Source of the DNA: Enterobacteriaceae bacterium LSJC7
Lineage (GTDB): Bacteria; Pseudomonadota; Gammaproteobacteria; Enterobacterales; Enterobacteriaceae
Reading direction: 5' to 3'
Assembly: GCA_000302695.1 (NCBI GenBank)
Contig: AMFN01000014.1
Location: forward strand, 62,001-126,000
Length of the DNA stretch: 64,000 bases
In this document: positions 22,005 to 31,205 of the stretch, in pieces
How positions within the stretch are numbered: position 1 is the first letter of the stretch
Layout: every line of letters begins with the position of its first letter
Notes under the pieces: generated by a model
Seen by the model: only the letters and a program-made list of their open reading frames with translations
What the model was told of the DNA's origin: nothing
Databases searched by the model: none
Made by a program: the position numbers and the translations under genes

Positions 22005-22218
22005 GACCCAATCCTTCCATAATTCAATTCTTCTTTATAACCCGTATCCTGGACTGGCTACAGCAACGCTGGCAGTTACTGCTGTTGTCATGTTCTCTCA
22101 CTGGCAACCCCTGCATGTGTGGATAAGAAACCATTTCAGGATGGCCAGATGCAAACGCAATGAGCCTGTAATGCCTGCATATCTCATGTAATGACGTTGT
22201 GTAGTCAGTAGCGATGAT

Positions 22219-22983
22219 TTAATTATTAACTAACGTGCACTTGTCGATGAACGGGATTATGTCATAGGGAATAGCGGTGTTTGTTGATAAGTTATACATT
22301 CTGGCATCAGTTTTTTCCCTGGCGAAGGAAAATGAATCTACGATGAACCCGAGGTTCTCAGGCAACGTTGTCGGTTGTTCTTGCTCTTCACTGTAGAACC
22401 TTTTGCAATCCCCGGTTAAATCCAGCCCGGAAAAAATTATTCTCTCGAAGCGTAGCGTTATTGCCAGCTGTAATGCGCTAAATGCAACAGTAGCGCTACC
22501 AAAATGACCGTAAGAAACATCTCTGGAAAATGCAATTGTTTTATTTTTTCTGCTGAATGCACACTTAATGAATACCGGTTTATTCATAACAGACTTAAAA
22601 TAATATCGTATTTTTCTCCCGAAACCCCCTCTCGATTTGCAAAGGTCTTTTAACAGATAGCACGACTGAAGGAGGACCTTCCTCTCTTCTGCTGTAGCCA
22701 TTTCGAGTACGTTTTCACTTATGAAGGTATGTTTCGCATAGGTTGAATATTTATGAAAAAGTTCTTTTTTGTTTTTATAGAATGAGCCGTCGCTAACAAT
22801 GTAGGCAAATACCGGAATGGCATTATCTATCAGGTTTCCCGTGCTTCCATTCACGCTAATAATACATGATGAGGAGAGTAATTTCGTTGGTGTATATAAT
22901 GAAGAAGGGCCTGAAAGATAAATGACACAATCCCCGTTAATGTTCTCTTTCATTAATGTTAATGTTTTTTTATCTATTTTCAT
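22219..22983 (-). CDS. WaaZ-like lipopolysaccharide core protein
   Basis: 254 residues from ATG 22983 (MKIDKKTLTLMKENINGDCV); longer starts would need TTG. The pattern VIYLSGPSS...IISVNGS near the N-terminus, RDVSYGHFGSATVAFSALQLA in the middle and FSGLDLTGDCKRFY towards the end resemble, from memory, the E. coli/Salmonella WaaZ (RfaZ) family, which adds a third Kdo-type decoration to the inner LPS core. No signal peptide; probably cytoplasmic side of the inner membrane. The region is AT-rich, codon use unlike the backbone, and no other LPS genes are near, so it was likely acquired. Activity is inferred. Confidence 0.6.
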   Translation of the reverse strand: MKIDKKTLTLMKENINGDCVIYLSGPSSLYTPTKLLSSSCIISVNGSTGNLIDNAIPVFAYIVSDGSFYKNKKELFHKYSTYAKHTFISENVLEMATAEERKVLLQSCYLLKDLCKSRGGFGRKIRYYFKSVMNKPVFIKCAFSRKNKTIAFSRDVSYGHFGSATVAFSALQLAITLRFERIIFSGLDLTGDCKRFYSEEQEQPTTLPENLGFIVDSFSFAREKTDARMYNLSTNTAIPYDIIPFIDKCTLVNN

Positions 22984-23759
22984 GCTGATGGTTTTTATTT
23001 TTGAGCGGTTTTTGTGCAAATTATCATGGGTGAGTTTAATCTTACGTTCTGATTTTTTTGGTGTCGATTATTTATTTTTTCAATGCTTTAATTAATATTG
23101 ATTTATCCTGATTGCTACTGGCTGATAACATTAAAATAAATTAATGCTATATTTGGATTGGTCTTATTTTTCTGTTTTTAATTGTTTGAAAAGACATTCT
23201 GTTATATTTTTGGAGATCGGGTTCTGGGGGGAGGTTGGAAAATGGTTATATTGAGCGCCATGGCTCTTTTTGCGGAATATACTTTCACTCAGGTGGCGGA
23301 CTGGTTAATTTCATAACGCGCTGTAGTTTTTAGTCAGTGCTACACAAGGGGATTATGCCCTTCACCCGTTTCTGATGTCTTCTGATGCATTCATCTTTAT
23401 TCCTTCATATACCTCACAACGCTATTCCTTAACCTCCAGAAAGAACGCATCTGACCTGTTTTGCAGCTGGTCGTTTAATGCTCAAACGCAATAAATTTGC
23501 TGTTCAGCGCGTTTCTCTCTGTCTGCGTGGCGTAAGAGTAGATACCTTAAACCGCCAATGCCATACCCGGCGATTGCTGTGGAAAGTACAGGCGTTAAGG
23601 CAAGCGCAGACGCGATGGTTGGGAGCCTTTGTGCAATATTGCCAGGCGAGGAGAACAACACCAGGTTCGGGTCCAGAACATGGTACAGCGGTAGTGAGTC
23701 TGCTATGCGCCACACCCAACAGAAGCTTCTGTGAACGGCTTGTAGTATTAAAGGGTGTA
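22984..23759. other. AT-rich gap without a convincing gene
   Basis: About 775 bp, very AT-rich to 23260. Short ORFs on both strands lack family resemblance and usable ribosome sites. I see nothing that can be called with confidence. Confidence 0.4.
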
Positions 23760-24095
23760 TTACTGATAAAAACGGTAAATGACCGCGGTCACGATGATGA
23801 CGTTCAGGACTGCACTCATGGCAAAATAGGTTTTAAATGGCTGCTTTTGTGTTTTATGGCGAAAAACCTGCTGGGCAAAAATAGCCCCAATCCATCCTCC
23901 TGCAAACCCAAACACCAGCAGCGTCAGTTCGGGGACTCTGCGCCAGGCTTTACGTGCCGCGAGTTTATCAGCACCATATATTGCCAGCGTAAGCAGATTG
24001 ATGGCAATCAACCACACGCTAAGTGGCGCAGACGCCAGTGCACTCAGAGCAGCCGCAGCGGTAAGAAGCAGGTAACAAAAGCGATTCAGGTTCAT
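23760..24095 (-). CDS. DUF1294 small membrane protein
   Basis: 111 residues. Hydrophobic segments flank the conserved DUF1294 core YGADKLAARKAWRRVPELTL followed by GGWIGAIFAQQVFRHKTQK and a last transmembrane helix. The family is found alone or fused to cold-shock domains; its function is unknown. The overlapping 280-codon plus-strand frame is a shadow. Confidence 0.8.
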   Translation of the reverse strand: MNLNRFCYLLLTAAAALSALASAPLSVWLIAINLLTLAIYGADKLAARKAWRRVPELTLLVFGFAGGWIGAIFAQQVFRHKTQKQPFKTYFAMSAVLNVIIVTAVIYRFYQ

Positions 24096-24765
24096 AGGTT
24101 ATGTTTATCGCATGAAATCATTTTCCTCATACCGAGGAGATCGGTAAAGGATATCATACTGGCTGAACTGACGGGATCACTTCATCATACGGGGCTTTTC
24201 CTCCTTCCAGTTTTATTCACCACAATAACCTGCTGCTCCACAAGCATCTCCAGCGCACGACTCAGGGGAGATAAGGCAGCGGAAAGGTATTTTCACACCG
24301 TGTCGCTGAGTTACTGGTAAAGGTAATCGCGGCGGTGAACTATTTTAAAACGTTCAGCGGCAGACATATCATGGTCAACATTTTGTTCGACAGGAGCGCG
24401 AACCTGTTTATTTGGCGAGGGAGAAGGGGATAATTTAAACGACTCGCGAGCCGGGAATAACGCTGTAGATATTTCATCAGGCCAAAGACGGTTTTAAGCC
24501 AGATTGATGTTTGTTGCGCATGATGGTATTTGTTATTTTCTGCGGTGTTGAAAATGCTTATTTTTATATTAATTTAATGTGCGTCACAGAATAATGATTA
24601 AAAAAGAGATATCAGGGCAATCAAGATGGTTGTGATAATTGATATGAAAATAACTCTCATTATTGCCTCGCAGGAAATGGTGTTAATTAATGTGGTTGGC
24701 GCAATACCATACTGTAATGCAAATCATATTTAATTTTTCGCTATTGCGCTGTAATAGCTTTTGCT

Positions 24766-24781
24766 TGTGATGATTATCACA
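24766..24781 (+). promoter_or_regulatory. CRP-cAMP binding site
   Basis: TGTGATGATTATCACA is a perfect match to the CRP core TGTGA-N6-TCACA, 138 bp before the dehydrogenase ATG. This indicates catabolite control of a carbon-source gene. Confidence 0.8.
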
Positions 24782-24834
24782 AATTATGACGCGATTTTCT
24801 TTCGTGGTGGTTAACAGGTTTTATTTGTGATTTA

Positions 24835-24850
24835 TTGTTACCGATAACAA
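24835..24850 (+). promoter_or_regulatory. GntR/LacI-family operator 1
   Basis: TTGTTACCGATAACAA is an inverted repeat with TTGTTA/TAACAA arms. It resembles the GntR/IdnR operators of gluconate and idonate genes (ATGTTACCnGTAACAT type). No LacI-family gene is nearby, so the repressor would act in trans. Confidence 0.6.
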
Positions 24851-24890
24851 ATGGTGGCGGGATAGCCTCATTAATCCCGCTTTCTAACCT

Positions 24891-24904
24891 CTTTATCGGT
24901 AACA
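24891..24904 (+). promoter_or_regulatory. GntR/LacI-family operator 2 (imperfect)
   Basis: CTTTATCGGTAACA, whose reverse complement TGTTACCGATAAAG repeats operator 1 with a weak right arm. It overlaps the leader just before the ribosome site AGGGA of the dehydrogenase. Two sites ~56 bp apart would allow cooperative repression. Confidence 0.5.
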
Positions 24905-24918
24905 GGGACAACGATAAC

Positions 24919-25992
24919 ATGCTGAAAACAGCAATTATTGGGTGTGGGAAAGTCGGTCACTTTCATGCAAAAGCCTACCAGCAGTTAGATAATTCTTTAT
25001 TTTGTGCTGTCTACGACCGGGATATCCACCGGGCTCAGGACTTTGCCAGTCAATACGGTGTGAACGCTTATGACAACATTCCTGAAATGAAAAAAAAAGA
25101 AGGGATTGAGGTCGTCAGTATCTGCACACCACATCCTGTTCATGCTGAGGTGGCGGTTGAAGCGGCCAGGGCAGGTTGCCATATTCTGGTTGAAAAACCG
25201 CTGGCGAGTAATTTGCGTGACTGTGACGCTATTCTGGCTGCTGCAACAACACGCGGTGTCAGAGTGGGTACGGTATGCCAGCGGCGTTTTTATCGCCCTT
25301 GCATGAGAATCAAACAGGCGATTGAGGACGGCAAACTAGGGAAGCCGGTGTTGGGCATGGTTACCATGCTGGGTTGGCGAGACAAAGCTTATTATGAGAG
25401 CGACCCCTGGCGCGGGACGTGGGAAGGTGAAGGCGGTGGAGTATTAGTAAACCAGGCTCCGCATCAGTTGGATTTGCTGCTCTGGTATATGGGTGATATA
25501 GAAGAAGTTTACGGTTTCTGGCGCAACCTGAATCATCCTTATATCGAAGTGGAAGATACCGCCGTTGCCGTTATTAAATTTAAAAATGGCGGGACAGGAC
25601 AGGTGCTGGTCAGTAATGCTCAGAATCCGGCGCTTTATGGAAAAGTCCAGGTGCATGGCGACAACGGTGCGTCTGTTGGTGTCCAGACTGACGGGGGCGC
25701 GATGTTTATTGCTGGCGTGTCGACAATTACAGAACCACCTTATAACGATATATGGACTATTGCCGGTGAGGCGCAGAGGTTGCCCCAATGGCAGCAGGAA
25801 GACCGGGAATTTTTTAGCAGCCAGGACGCGATGTATTATTATCATCAGCGTCAGATTGAGGATTTCTTAACGTCAATTACGCTCAATCGTCCTTCCCTTA
25901 TTGATGGTCTGGCAGGAAGAAAAACCGTAGAACTGATTGAGGCGATTTACCGTAGTAGCAAAAGTGGATTGCCGGTCCGCTTCCCTTTATAA
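24919..25992 (+). CDS. Gfo/Idh/MocA-family sugar dehydrogenase
   Basis: 357 residues from ATG 24919, 10 bp after AGGGA. An earlier in-frame ATG at 24835-equivalent phase would lie inside the operator. N-terminal Rossmann motif IIGCGKVGHFHAKAY, the family signature VEKPLA near residue 95, and a C-terminal substrate domain with YYESDPWRGTWEGEGGGVLVNQAPHQLD, containing the catalytic-type His region. NAD(P)-dependent oxidation of a sugar, sugar acid or inositol is expected. CRP and GntR-like sites in front and a sugar-acid carrier behind support catabolism of a hexonate-like substrate. Confidence 0.82.
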   Translation: MLKTAIIGCGKVGHFHAKAYQQLDNSLFCAVYDRDIHRAQDFASQYGVNAYDNIPEMKKKEGIEVVSICTPHPVHAEVAVEAARAGCHILVEKPLASNLRDCDAILAAATTRGVRVGTVCQRRFYRPCMRIKQAIEDGKLGKPVLGMVTMLGWRDKAYYESDPWRGTWEGEGGGVLVNQAPHQLDLLLWYMGDIEEVYGFWRNLNHPYIEVEDTAVAVIKFKNGGTGQVLVSNAQNPALYGKVQVHGDNGASVGVQTDGGAMFIAGVSTITEPPYNDIWTIAGEAQRLPQWQQEDREFFSSQDAMYYYHQRQIEDFLTSITLNRPSLIDGLAGRKTVELIEAIYRSSKSGLPVRFPL

Positions 25993-26390
25993 CACGATGC
26001 GCCAGGTAAAAATATGACATTACCTGTAGCAGGTAACTCCGCACGTCGGCAAGAGACGTTGGCAATGTGATTAGTGTGTGGGGTAAGCCAACCTTGTAAT
26101 GTGTTGTTTTATTACGTGGCGTGAGTTAGCCCAGCGTTATTTTGCTATCACGGCCTGGGAAGGGAAATAAATATTCACTCATACCACAGAGATGTTAACG
26201 GACTACGTTTTAATTATTATTTTGGGTTGGGCGAAAAAATGGGGTATATGCCGGGTTTTACACTGATATAAACACTTCCCGGTAAGATATCTGGATGTTA
26301 ACGGATAATCAGAGCTAATGGCGCAAGTCGCTATGTATTCTCATGTGGCAACGGAGCATGGCGCCTCGCCATTTTAAAATGGAAAATGAT
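25993..26390 (+). other. Gap between the dehydrogenase and MFS genes
   Basis: About 400 bp. A 7-bp inverted repeat CAGGTAA/TTACCTG lies at 26003-26026 just after the dehydrogenase stop. A 12-bp direct repeat GATGTTAACGGA occurs at 26191-26202 and 26294-26305. No gene is seen. The carrier may have its own promoter here. Confidence 0.4.
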
Positions 26391-27710
26391 ATGAAAGCGA
26401 CAAGATCTCGTTTTTTTGTGTTGTTTTTATTATTTGTAGTAACGGCAATTAACTATATGGACCGTGCCAACCTGTCAGTAGCAGGCACGAGTATACAAAA
26501 GGAATTTGCGCTTTCACCGGCTAATCTCGGTTTATTGTTCTCAATGTTTACCTGGACTTATGTTCTTAGCCAAATCCCGGTAGGCTATATTCTCGATCGT
26601 ATCGGCGTACGTAAGCTGTATGGTGGCGCGGTAATATTGTGGAGTATCTTTACTTGTCTGATGGGGCTGGCGTCACATCATTTATTTACCACCGCGGCGG
26701 CATCTTTTGCCTTCCTTTTACTTTGCCGTGCCTTGATTGGTATTGCTGAAGCCCCTTCATTTCCGGCAAATGCGAAAATCATTTCTACCTGGTTTCCCAC
26801 TCAGGAACGCGCCAGCGCAACGGCTGTTTATGCTTGTGCGCAGTACATCGGGCTTGCGTTGCTCACGCCGGTTCTGGCCTATATCGTTGCAAACCACGGC
26901 TGGGAAATGTCCTTCTATGCCTCAGGCGGCGTAGGGATTGTGTTTGGCGTTTACTGGTTATTTAAATATCGAGATCCACAGGAAAGCAAAACCGCCAATA
27001 CTCTGGAAATTGAGTATATTCGCCAGGGCGGCGGTTTAGGACAATCGTCGACAACCAAAGCCCAGGTGAAGGAAAAAGTAGAATGGTCCGAGGTTTCGCA
27101 TGTCCTGAAGCAGAGGAATATCTGGGGGCTGTTCATTGCCCAGTTTGCCATGAACTCCACGCTGTATTTCTTCCTGACATGGTTTATCGTTTATCTGGAA
27201 AAGGGATTGAACCTGTCCATTTCTAAGGCCGGTATCGGGGCTGCATTCCCGTATATCATGGCGATGCTGGGGCTGCTGTGCAGCGGGTTTGTCAGCGATG
27301 CGCTAATGAAGCGCGGCATTTCTCGTACTAAAGCGCGTAAGCTGCCCGCTATCCTCGGGCTTGGGCTGGCGGGCACTCTGTGTTTTGTTAACTTTTTTGA
27401 AGATAAGCCGGTTATCGCGATAGCTATTCTGTCATTTGCCTTCTTTGCGAACGCGTTTTCTAATATTGGTTGGGTTATTCTGAGCGATATTGTTCCGGCA
27501 AAAGTGATTGGCACCATCGGGGGGTTTTTCAATGTCTCAGGCAACCTTGCGGGCATTGCAACACCGATTATTATGGGAATTATTTTGCAGACCACCAATA
27601 GCTTCGCATACGCGATGTATTACATTTCTTTTGTCTCTGTTCTGGGGGCGCTCTCCCATATCTTTGTGATTAAAAAGCTGGATACCATTATCTTACCGGG
27701 GACTAAATAA
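26391..27710 (+). CDS. MFS anion:cation symporter, sugar-acid type
   Basis: 439 residues from ATG 26391, preceded by GGAA; ATG 26379 is an alternative. Twelve predicted membrane segments. It belongs by pattern to the anion:cation symporter group (GudP/ExuT/DgoT): TAINYMDRANLSVAG at the first helix, DRIGVRKLYGG in loop 2-3, GIAEAPSFPANAKIISTWFP in helix 4. Members import hexuronates, galactonate and glucarate with protons. With the dehydrogenase 400 bp upstream it forms a small catabolic module. Confidence 0.85.
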   Translation: MKATRSRFFVLFLLFVVTAINYMDRANLSVAGTSIQKEFALSPANLGLLFSMFTWTYVLSQIPVGYILDRIGVRKLYGGAVILWSIFTCLMGLASHHLFTTAAASFAFLLLCRALIGIAEAPSFPANAKIISTWFPTQERASATAVYACAQYIGLALLTPVLAYIVANHGWEMSFYASGGVGIVFGVYWLFKYRDPQESKTANTLEIEYIRQGGGLGQSSTTKAQVKEKVEWSEVSHVLKQRNIWGLFIAQFAMNSTLYFFLTWFIVYLEKGLNLSISKAGIGAAFPYIMAMLGLLCSGFVSDALMKRGISRTKARKLPAILGLGLAGTLCFVNFFEDKPVIAIAILSFAFFANAFSNIGWVILSDIVPAKVIGTIGGFFNVSGNLAGIATPIIMGIILQTTNSFAYAMYYISFVSVLGALSHIFVIKKLDTIILPGTK

Positions 27711-27756
27711 TCGACTCACTCTCTTTCTGGTGACATTGATAATGCGGTGAATGAAC

Positions 27757-27790
27757 ATCTCAGATGGTGCTGACAAGTGCCGTCTGAGAT
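27757..27790. terminator. Hairpin between convergent MFS and LysR genes
   Basis: An 8-bp perfect stem ATCTCAGA/TCTGAGAT, extended by a G-T pair and two G-C pairs, with a 12-nt loop. No clear T-run follows. Confidence 0.45.
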
Positions 27791-27831
27791 TGTTAACCCC
27801 TCCGCCATGTTCCGCATTTCGACAACGTAAT

Positions 27832-28737
27832 TTAATCAGGCTGCCGTTTACGCCTTACGCGCAGGGCATCTACCACCAGCGAAAAGGCCGGCGATGGCTG
27901 CTTGCGGCTGGGATAATAAAGGTAATAACCGGGAAAAGGCAGGCACCAGGGTTCAAGTATACGGATAAGGCGGCCTTCTTTGATATGTGAGCCAAACTCT
28001 TCCTCCGGTAAAAATGCAATGCCCAGTCCGGCCAGCGCAGCATCCACAATATGTTCTGAGGTATTAAACGTCAGCTGCCCGCGCACGCGCACATTCAGAT
28101 CGCCCCCCTCCTGGTCAAAGTCCCAGATATATAATCCACCGGAACGGATCATACGTTGGTTAATACACTGATGTTGCGTCAGTTCATGTGGGGTTTGCGG
28201 GGCAGGGTAACGGGAAAAATAGTCCGGTGAGGCCACGGCCGCCATGCGAAGCTTCGGGCCAATAGGCACAGCAATCATGTCTTTATCAATGGTGTCGCCA
28301 AGGCGCACGCCGGCATCGAAGCGGTCTGCCACAATATCGCGAAACCCGTGATTGGCGTCGAACTCAATATGAATATCAGGGTATTCATGCAACAGCGGCG
28401 TGAGTTTTGGCAAGAGCGTGGTGCGCAGCACGTTTGGCCCGCAGGTAATGCGCACCGTCCCTGCGGGTTTGTCGCGCAATGCGGTGAGCATATCCAGCTC
28501 CGCTTCTATCTCATCAAGGCGAGTGCCAATGGACTGCATCAGGCGTTCACCGGCAACGGTTGGCGAGACGCTGCGGGTAGTGCGCGTCAGCAGTCGGATT
28601 TGCATGCGCGCTTCAAGGGCAGAAATGGCCTGGCTGAGTGCAGGCTGCGTGACGCCCAGTTGCGCTGCGGCGCGGGTAAAGCTGCCTTCACGGGCGACAG
28701 TCACAAAATAAAAAAGGTCGTTCAGATTGCGTTTCAT
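27832..28737 (-). CDS. LysR-family transcriptional regulator
   Basis: 301 residues. N-terminal HTH (LNDLFYFVTVAREGSFTRAAAQLGVTQPALSQAISALEARM, quoted by its ends) and a C-terminal LysR substrate-binding domain. It is divergent from the NepI-like exporter with a ~220-bp shared promoter, so it most likely controls the exporter-yahK-hydrolase run. The inducer is unknown. Confidence 0.88.
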   Translation of the reverse strand: MKRNLNDLFYFVTVAREGSFTRAAAQLGVTQPALSQAISALEARMQIRLLTRTTRSVSPTVAGERLMQSIGTRLDEIEAELDMLTALRDKPAGTVRITCGPNVLRTTLLPKLTPLLHEYPDIHIEFDANHGFRDIVADRFDAGVRLGDTIDKDMIAVPIGPKLRMAAVASPDYFSRYPAPQTPHELTQHQCINQRMIRSGGLYIWDFDQEGGDLNVRVRGQLTFNTSEHIVDAALAGLGIAFLPEEEFGSHIKEGRLIRILEPWCLPFPGYYLYYPSRKQPSPAFSLVVDALRVRRKRQPD

Positions 28738-28956
28738 CGTTCAGGCACATTTTGATTAATAAGCTGTAGTTATAAGCCTATTAAGCATTCATTAGCTAGT
28801 CAGTGCGTCTGCGGCGTGTAAAAATTTTCAACCTCAGCGCGCCAACGGCGATGTCCACCCATCGCAGCTGCGTATTTACCTGCTCGTTTTTGACGATATT
28901 CCCACGAATAGCGTCCGGCCCCGGCTTGCCCGGCATCCGCCACAGAGGAATTGACT

Positions 28957-30141
28957 ATGTCCACACTGACGCGTGAGTTAGTGCCGCAGCGCCAGGCGTA
29001 CTGGAGCAGTGTTTTTGCCATGACCCTGTGTGTATTTGCTCTCATTGCTTCAGAGTTTATGCCGGTCAGCCTGCTAACGCCCATTGCGCTGGATTTGGCT
29101 GTGACGCAAGGGCTGGCCGGGCAGGGGATAGCCGTCTCCGGCGCACTGGCGGTATTGAGCAGCCTGACAATATCGCCCCTTGCAGGCAAGTGCTGTCGCA
29201 AAGTACTGCTACTGGGGATGACGGCATTGATGGCGCTGTCCGGGCTTATTATTGCCTTTGCGGCAAACTACCTGGTGTACCTGCTGGGGCGGGGACTTAT
29301 CGGCATTGCCATTGGTGGCTTCTGGTCGCTTTCTGCGGCAACGGCTATGCGCCTGGTGCCTGAGGCAAGCGTGCCGCGTGCGCTGGCTATCTTTAACGGC
29401 GGTAACGCGCTGGCAATGGTGATTGCCGCGCCGCTTGGGAGTTATCTGGGCGCGCACATTGGCTGGCGCGGGGCGTTCTTTTGCCTGGTTCCCATCGCGG
29501 TGGTGGCCTTTATATGGCAGTACATCAGCCTGCCCTCCATGCCTGCTCAGACTAAGGCGTCGTCTCATGGCCGCGTGTTTCACCTTTTTACTCTGCCGGT
29601 TGTAGCCGCCGGTCTGGCGGCTTGCGGCTTGTTCTTTATGGGGCAGTTTGCGCTTTTTACTTACGTGCGCCCGTTCCTTGAGACGGTTACGCGCCTTGAT
29701 AACAACAGGCTGTCTCTTCTCTTATTAGCCATTGGTAGCGCGGGTTTTATTGGCACGCTGCTGATTGGCACCTTTTTAACCCGGGGTTTTTACCAGACGC
29801 TGATTGCCATTCCCCTGTTAATGGCCGCGATAGCCGGGACGTTAATGCTTGCAGGCCACAGTCTGTGGGGCGTTGCAGCACTGCTTATTGTCTGGGGAGG
29901 ACTGGCGACGGCGGCCCCCGTTGGCTGGTGGGCGTGGGTTGCCCGCACGCTCCCGGACGACGCCGAAGCGGGCGGCGGCCTGATGGTCGCTGTCGTTCAG
30001 CTTGCCATTGCGTTGGGCTCAACGCTTGGCGGTATTGCCTTTGACAGTCGCGGCTGGCAGAGCACCTTTGCCCTGAGCGGGGGGCTGCTTGTCAGCGCTG
30101 CGGTACTGGCATTCATCACATCACGTAAAACACAGGAGTGA
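28957..30141 (+). CDS. MFS exporter, NepI-like
   Basis: 394 residues from ATG 28957, about 7 bp after AGAGGA; a TTG two codons upstream is less likely. Twelve hydrophobic segments. ASEFMPVSLLTPIALDL and GRGLIGIAIGGFWSLSAATAMRLVP follow the DHA1 group that includes E. coli NepI (purine ribonucleoside efflux) and sugar efflux proteins. The substrate here is not known. Its stop overlaps the ribosome site region of yahK, so the two are probably co-transcribed. Confidence 0.8.
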   Translation: MSTLTRELVPQRQAYWSSVFAMTLCVFALIASEFMPVSLLTPIALDLAVTQGLAGQGIAVSGALAVLSSLTISPLAGKCCRKVLLLGMTALMALSGLIIAFAANYLVYLLGRGLIGIAIGGFWSLSAATAMRLVPEASVPRALAIFNGGNALAMVIAAPLGSYLGAHIGWRGAFFCLVPIAVVAFIWQYISLPSMPAQTKASSHGRVFHLFTLPVVAAGLAACGLFFMGQFALFTYVRPFLETVTRLDNNRLSLLLLAIGSAGFIGTLLIGTFLTRGFYQTLIAIPLLMAAIAGTLMLAGHSLWGVAALLIVWGGLATAAPVGWWAWVARTLPDDAEAGGGLMVAVVQLAIALGSTLGGIAFDSRGWQSTFALSGGLLVSAAVLAFITSRKTQE

Positions 30142-30146
30142 ACGTA

Positions 30147-31196
30147 ATGAACATAAAAGCGATAGGGGCCTTTTCCCCGACCCAACCGCTGGAGGCGATG
30201 GACATTTCTCGCCGCGAACCCGGCCCGCACGATGTACAGATTGAGATAGCCTACTGCGGCGTCTGCCATTCGGACATCCACCAGGTGCGTGCGCAGTGGG
30301 CTGGCACGCTATATCCGTGCGTTCCGGGCCATGAAATTGTTGGGCGTGTGGTCGCGATGGGCAATCACGTTAAGCAATACGCAACCGGTGACCTGGTTGG
30401 AGTTGGCTGTATTGTCGATAGCTGCAAGCACTGCGCAGATTGTGACGAGGGGCTTGAGAACTACTGTGATGACATGACGGGCACCTATAACTTCCCCACG
30501 CCAGACGCACCCGGACATACGCTGGGGGGATATTCACAGCAGATAGTGGTACATGAGCGCTATGTGTTGCGCATCAGCCACCCGCAGGAACAGCTTGCTG
30601 GCGTAGCGCCGCTGTTGTGTGCAGGCATTACCACCTACTCCCCGCTGCGTCACTGGCAGGTAGGGCCGGGTAAAAAAGTGGGCGTGGTGGGCATTGGTGG
30701 CCTGGGGCATATGGGCATCAAACTGGCACATGCGATGGGTGCACAGGTTGTTGCCTTTACCACCTCAGAAACTAAACGCGACGCGGCGAGGTTGCTGGGG
30801 GCAGATGAGGTGGTGGTCTCACGCCACGCAGACGAGATGGCGGCTCACAGTAAAAGCTTTGATTTCATTCTTAACACGGTAGCGGCACCTCATAACCTGG
30901 ATGCGTTTATGTCATTACTTAAGCGCGACGGCACCATGACGCTGGTGGGGGCGCCTGCCACGCCCCATGACGGCCCGGAAGTCTTTAACCTGATTATGAA
31001 GCGCCGCTCGCTGGCAGGCTCAATGATTGGCGGCATCCCACAGACACAGGAGATGCTTGATTTCTGTGCAGCGCACGGGATTGTCGCTGATATCGAACTT
31101 ATCCGTGCCGACCAGATAAACGAGGCCTACGAGCGAATGCTGCGTGGTGATGTGCATTACCGCTTTGTTATTGATAACGCAACGTTGAGCGCCTGA
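30147..31196 (+). CDS. yahK: Zinc-dependent aldehyde reductase YahK
   Basis: 349 residues from ATG 30147, 9 bp after CAGGAG. A cinnamyl-alcohol-dehydrogenase-type MDR enzyme very close to E. coli YahK: catalytic zinc Cys in CGVCHSDIH, GHEIVG, structural zinc cysteines in CKHCADCDEGLENYC, and NADP-binding GIGGLGHMGIK. It reduces a broad range of aldehydes to alcohols with NADPH. The neighbours differ from E. coli. A decayed fragment of a related gene is found at 52270-52435. Confidence 0.92.
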   Translation: MNIKAIGAFSPTQPLEAMDISRREPGPHDVQIEIAYCGVCHSDIHQVRAQWAGTLYPCVPGHEIVGRVVAMGNHVKQYATGDLVGVGCIVDSCKHCADCDEGLENYCDDMTGTYNFPTPDAPGHTLGGYSQQIVVHERYVLRISHPQEQLAGVAPLLCAGITTYSPLRHWQVGPGKKVGVVGIGGLGHMGIKLAHAMGAQVVAFTTSETKRDAARLLGADEVVVSRHADEMAAHSKSFDFILNTVAAPHNLDAFMSLLKRDGTMTLVGAPATPHDGPEVFNLIMKRRSLAGSMIGGIPQTQEMLDFCAAHGIVADIELIRADQINEAYERMLRGDVHYRFVIDNATLSA

Positions 31197-31205
31197 GGAA
31201 ACATC

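Larger units (their letters stand above)
24096..24918 (+). promoter_or_regulatory. Long control region upstream of the MocA-type dehydrogenase
   Basis: About 820 bp without a gene. The 3' part, from 24540, is AT-rich and holds a perfect CRP site and two GntR-like operators, listed separately. The first 450 bp show no recognised signal. Confidence 0.5.

Noticed and set aside
23478-24320. 280-codon plus-strand frame overlapping the DUF1294 gene
   Set aside because: Low-complexity, Cys- and Arg-rich translation without motifs, antisense to a recognisable membrane protein family.
22005-24918. Prophage or integrative element at the tRNA
   Set aside because: No integrase, phage or conjugation gene and no repeated tRNA end could be found.
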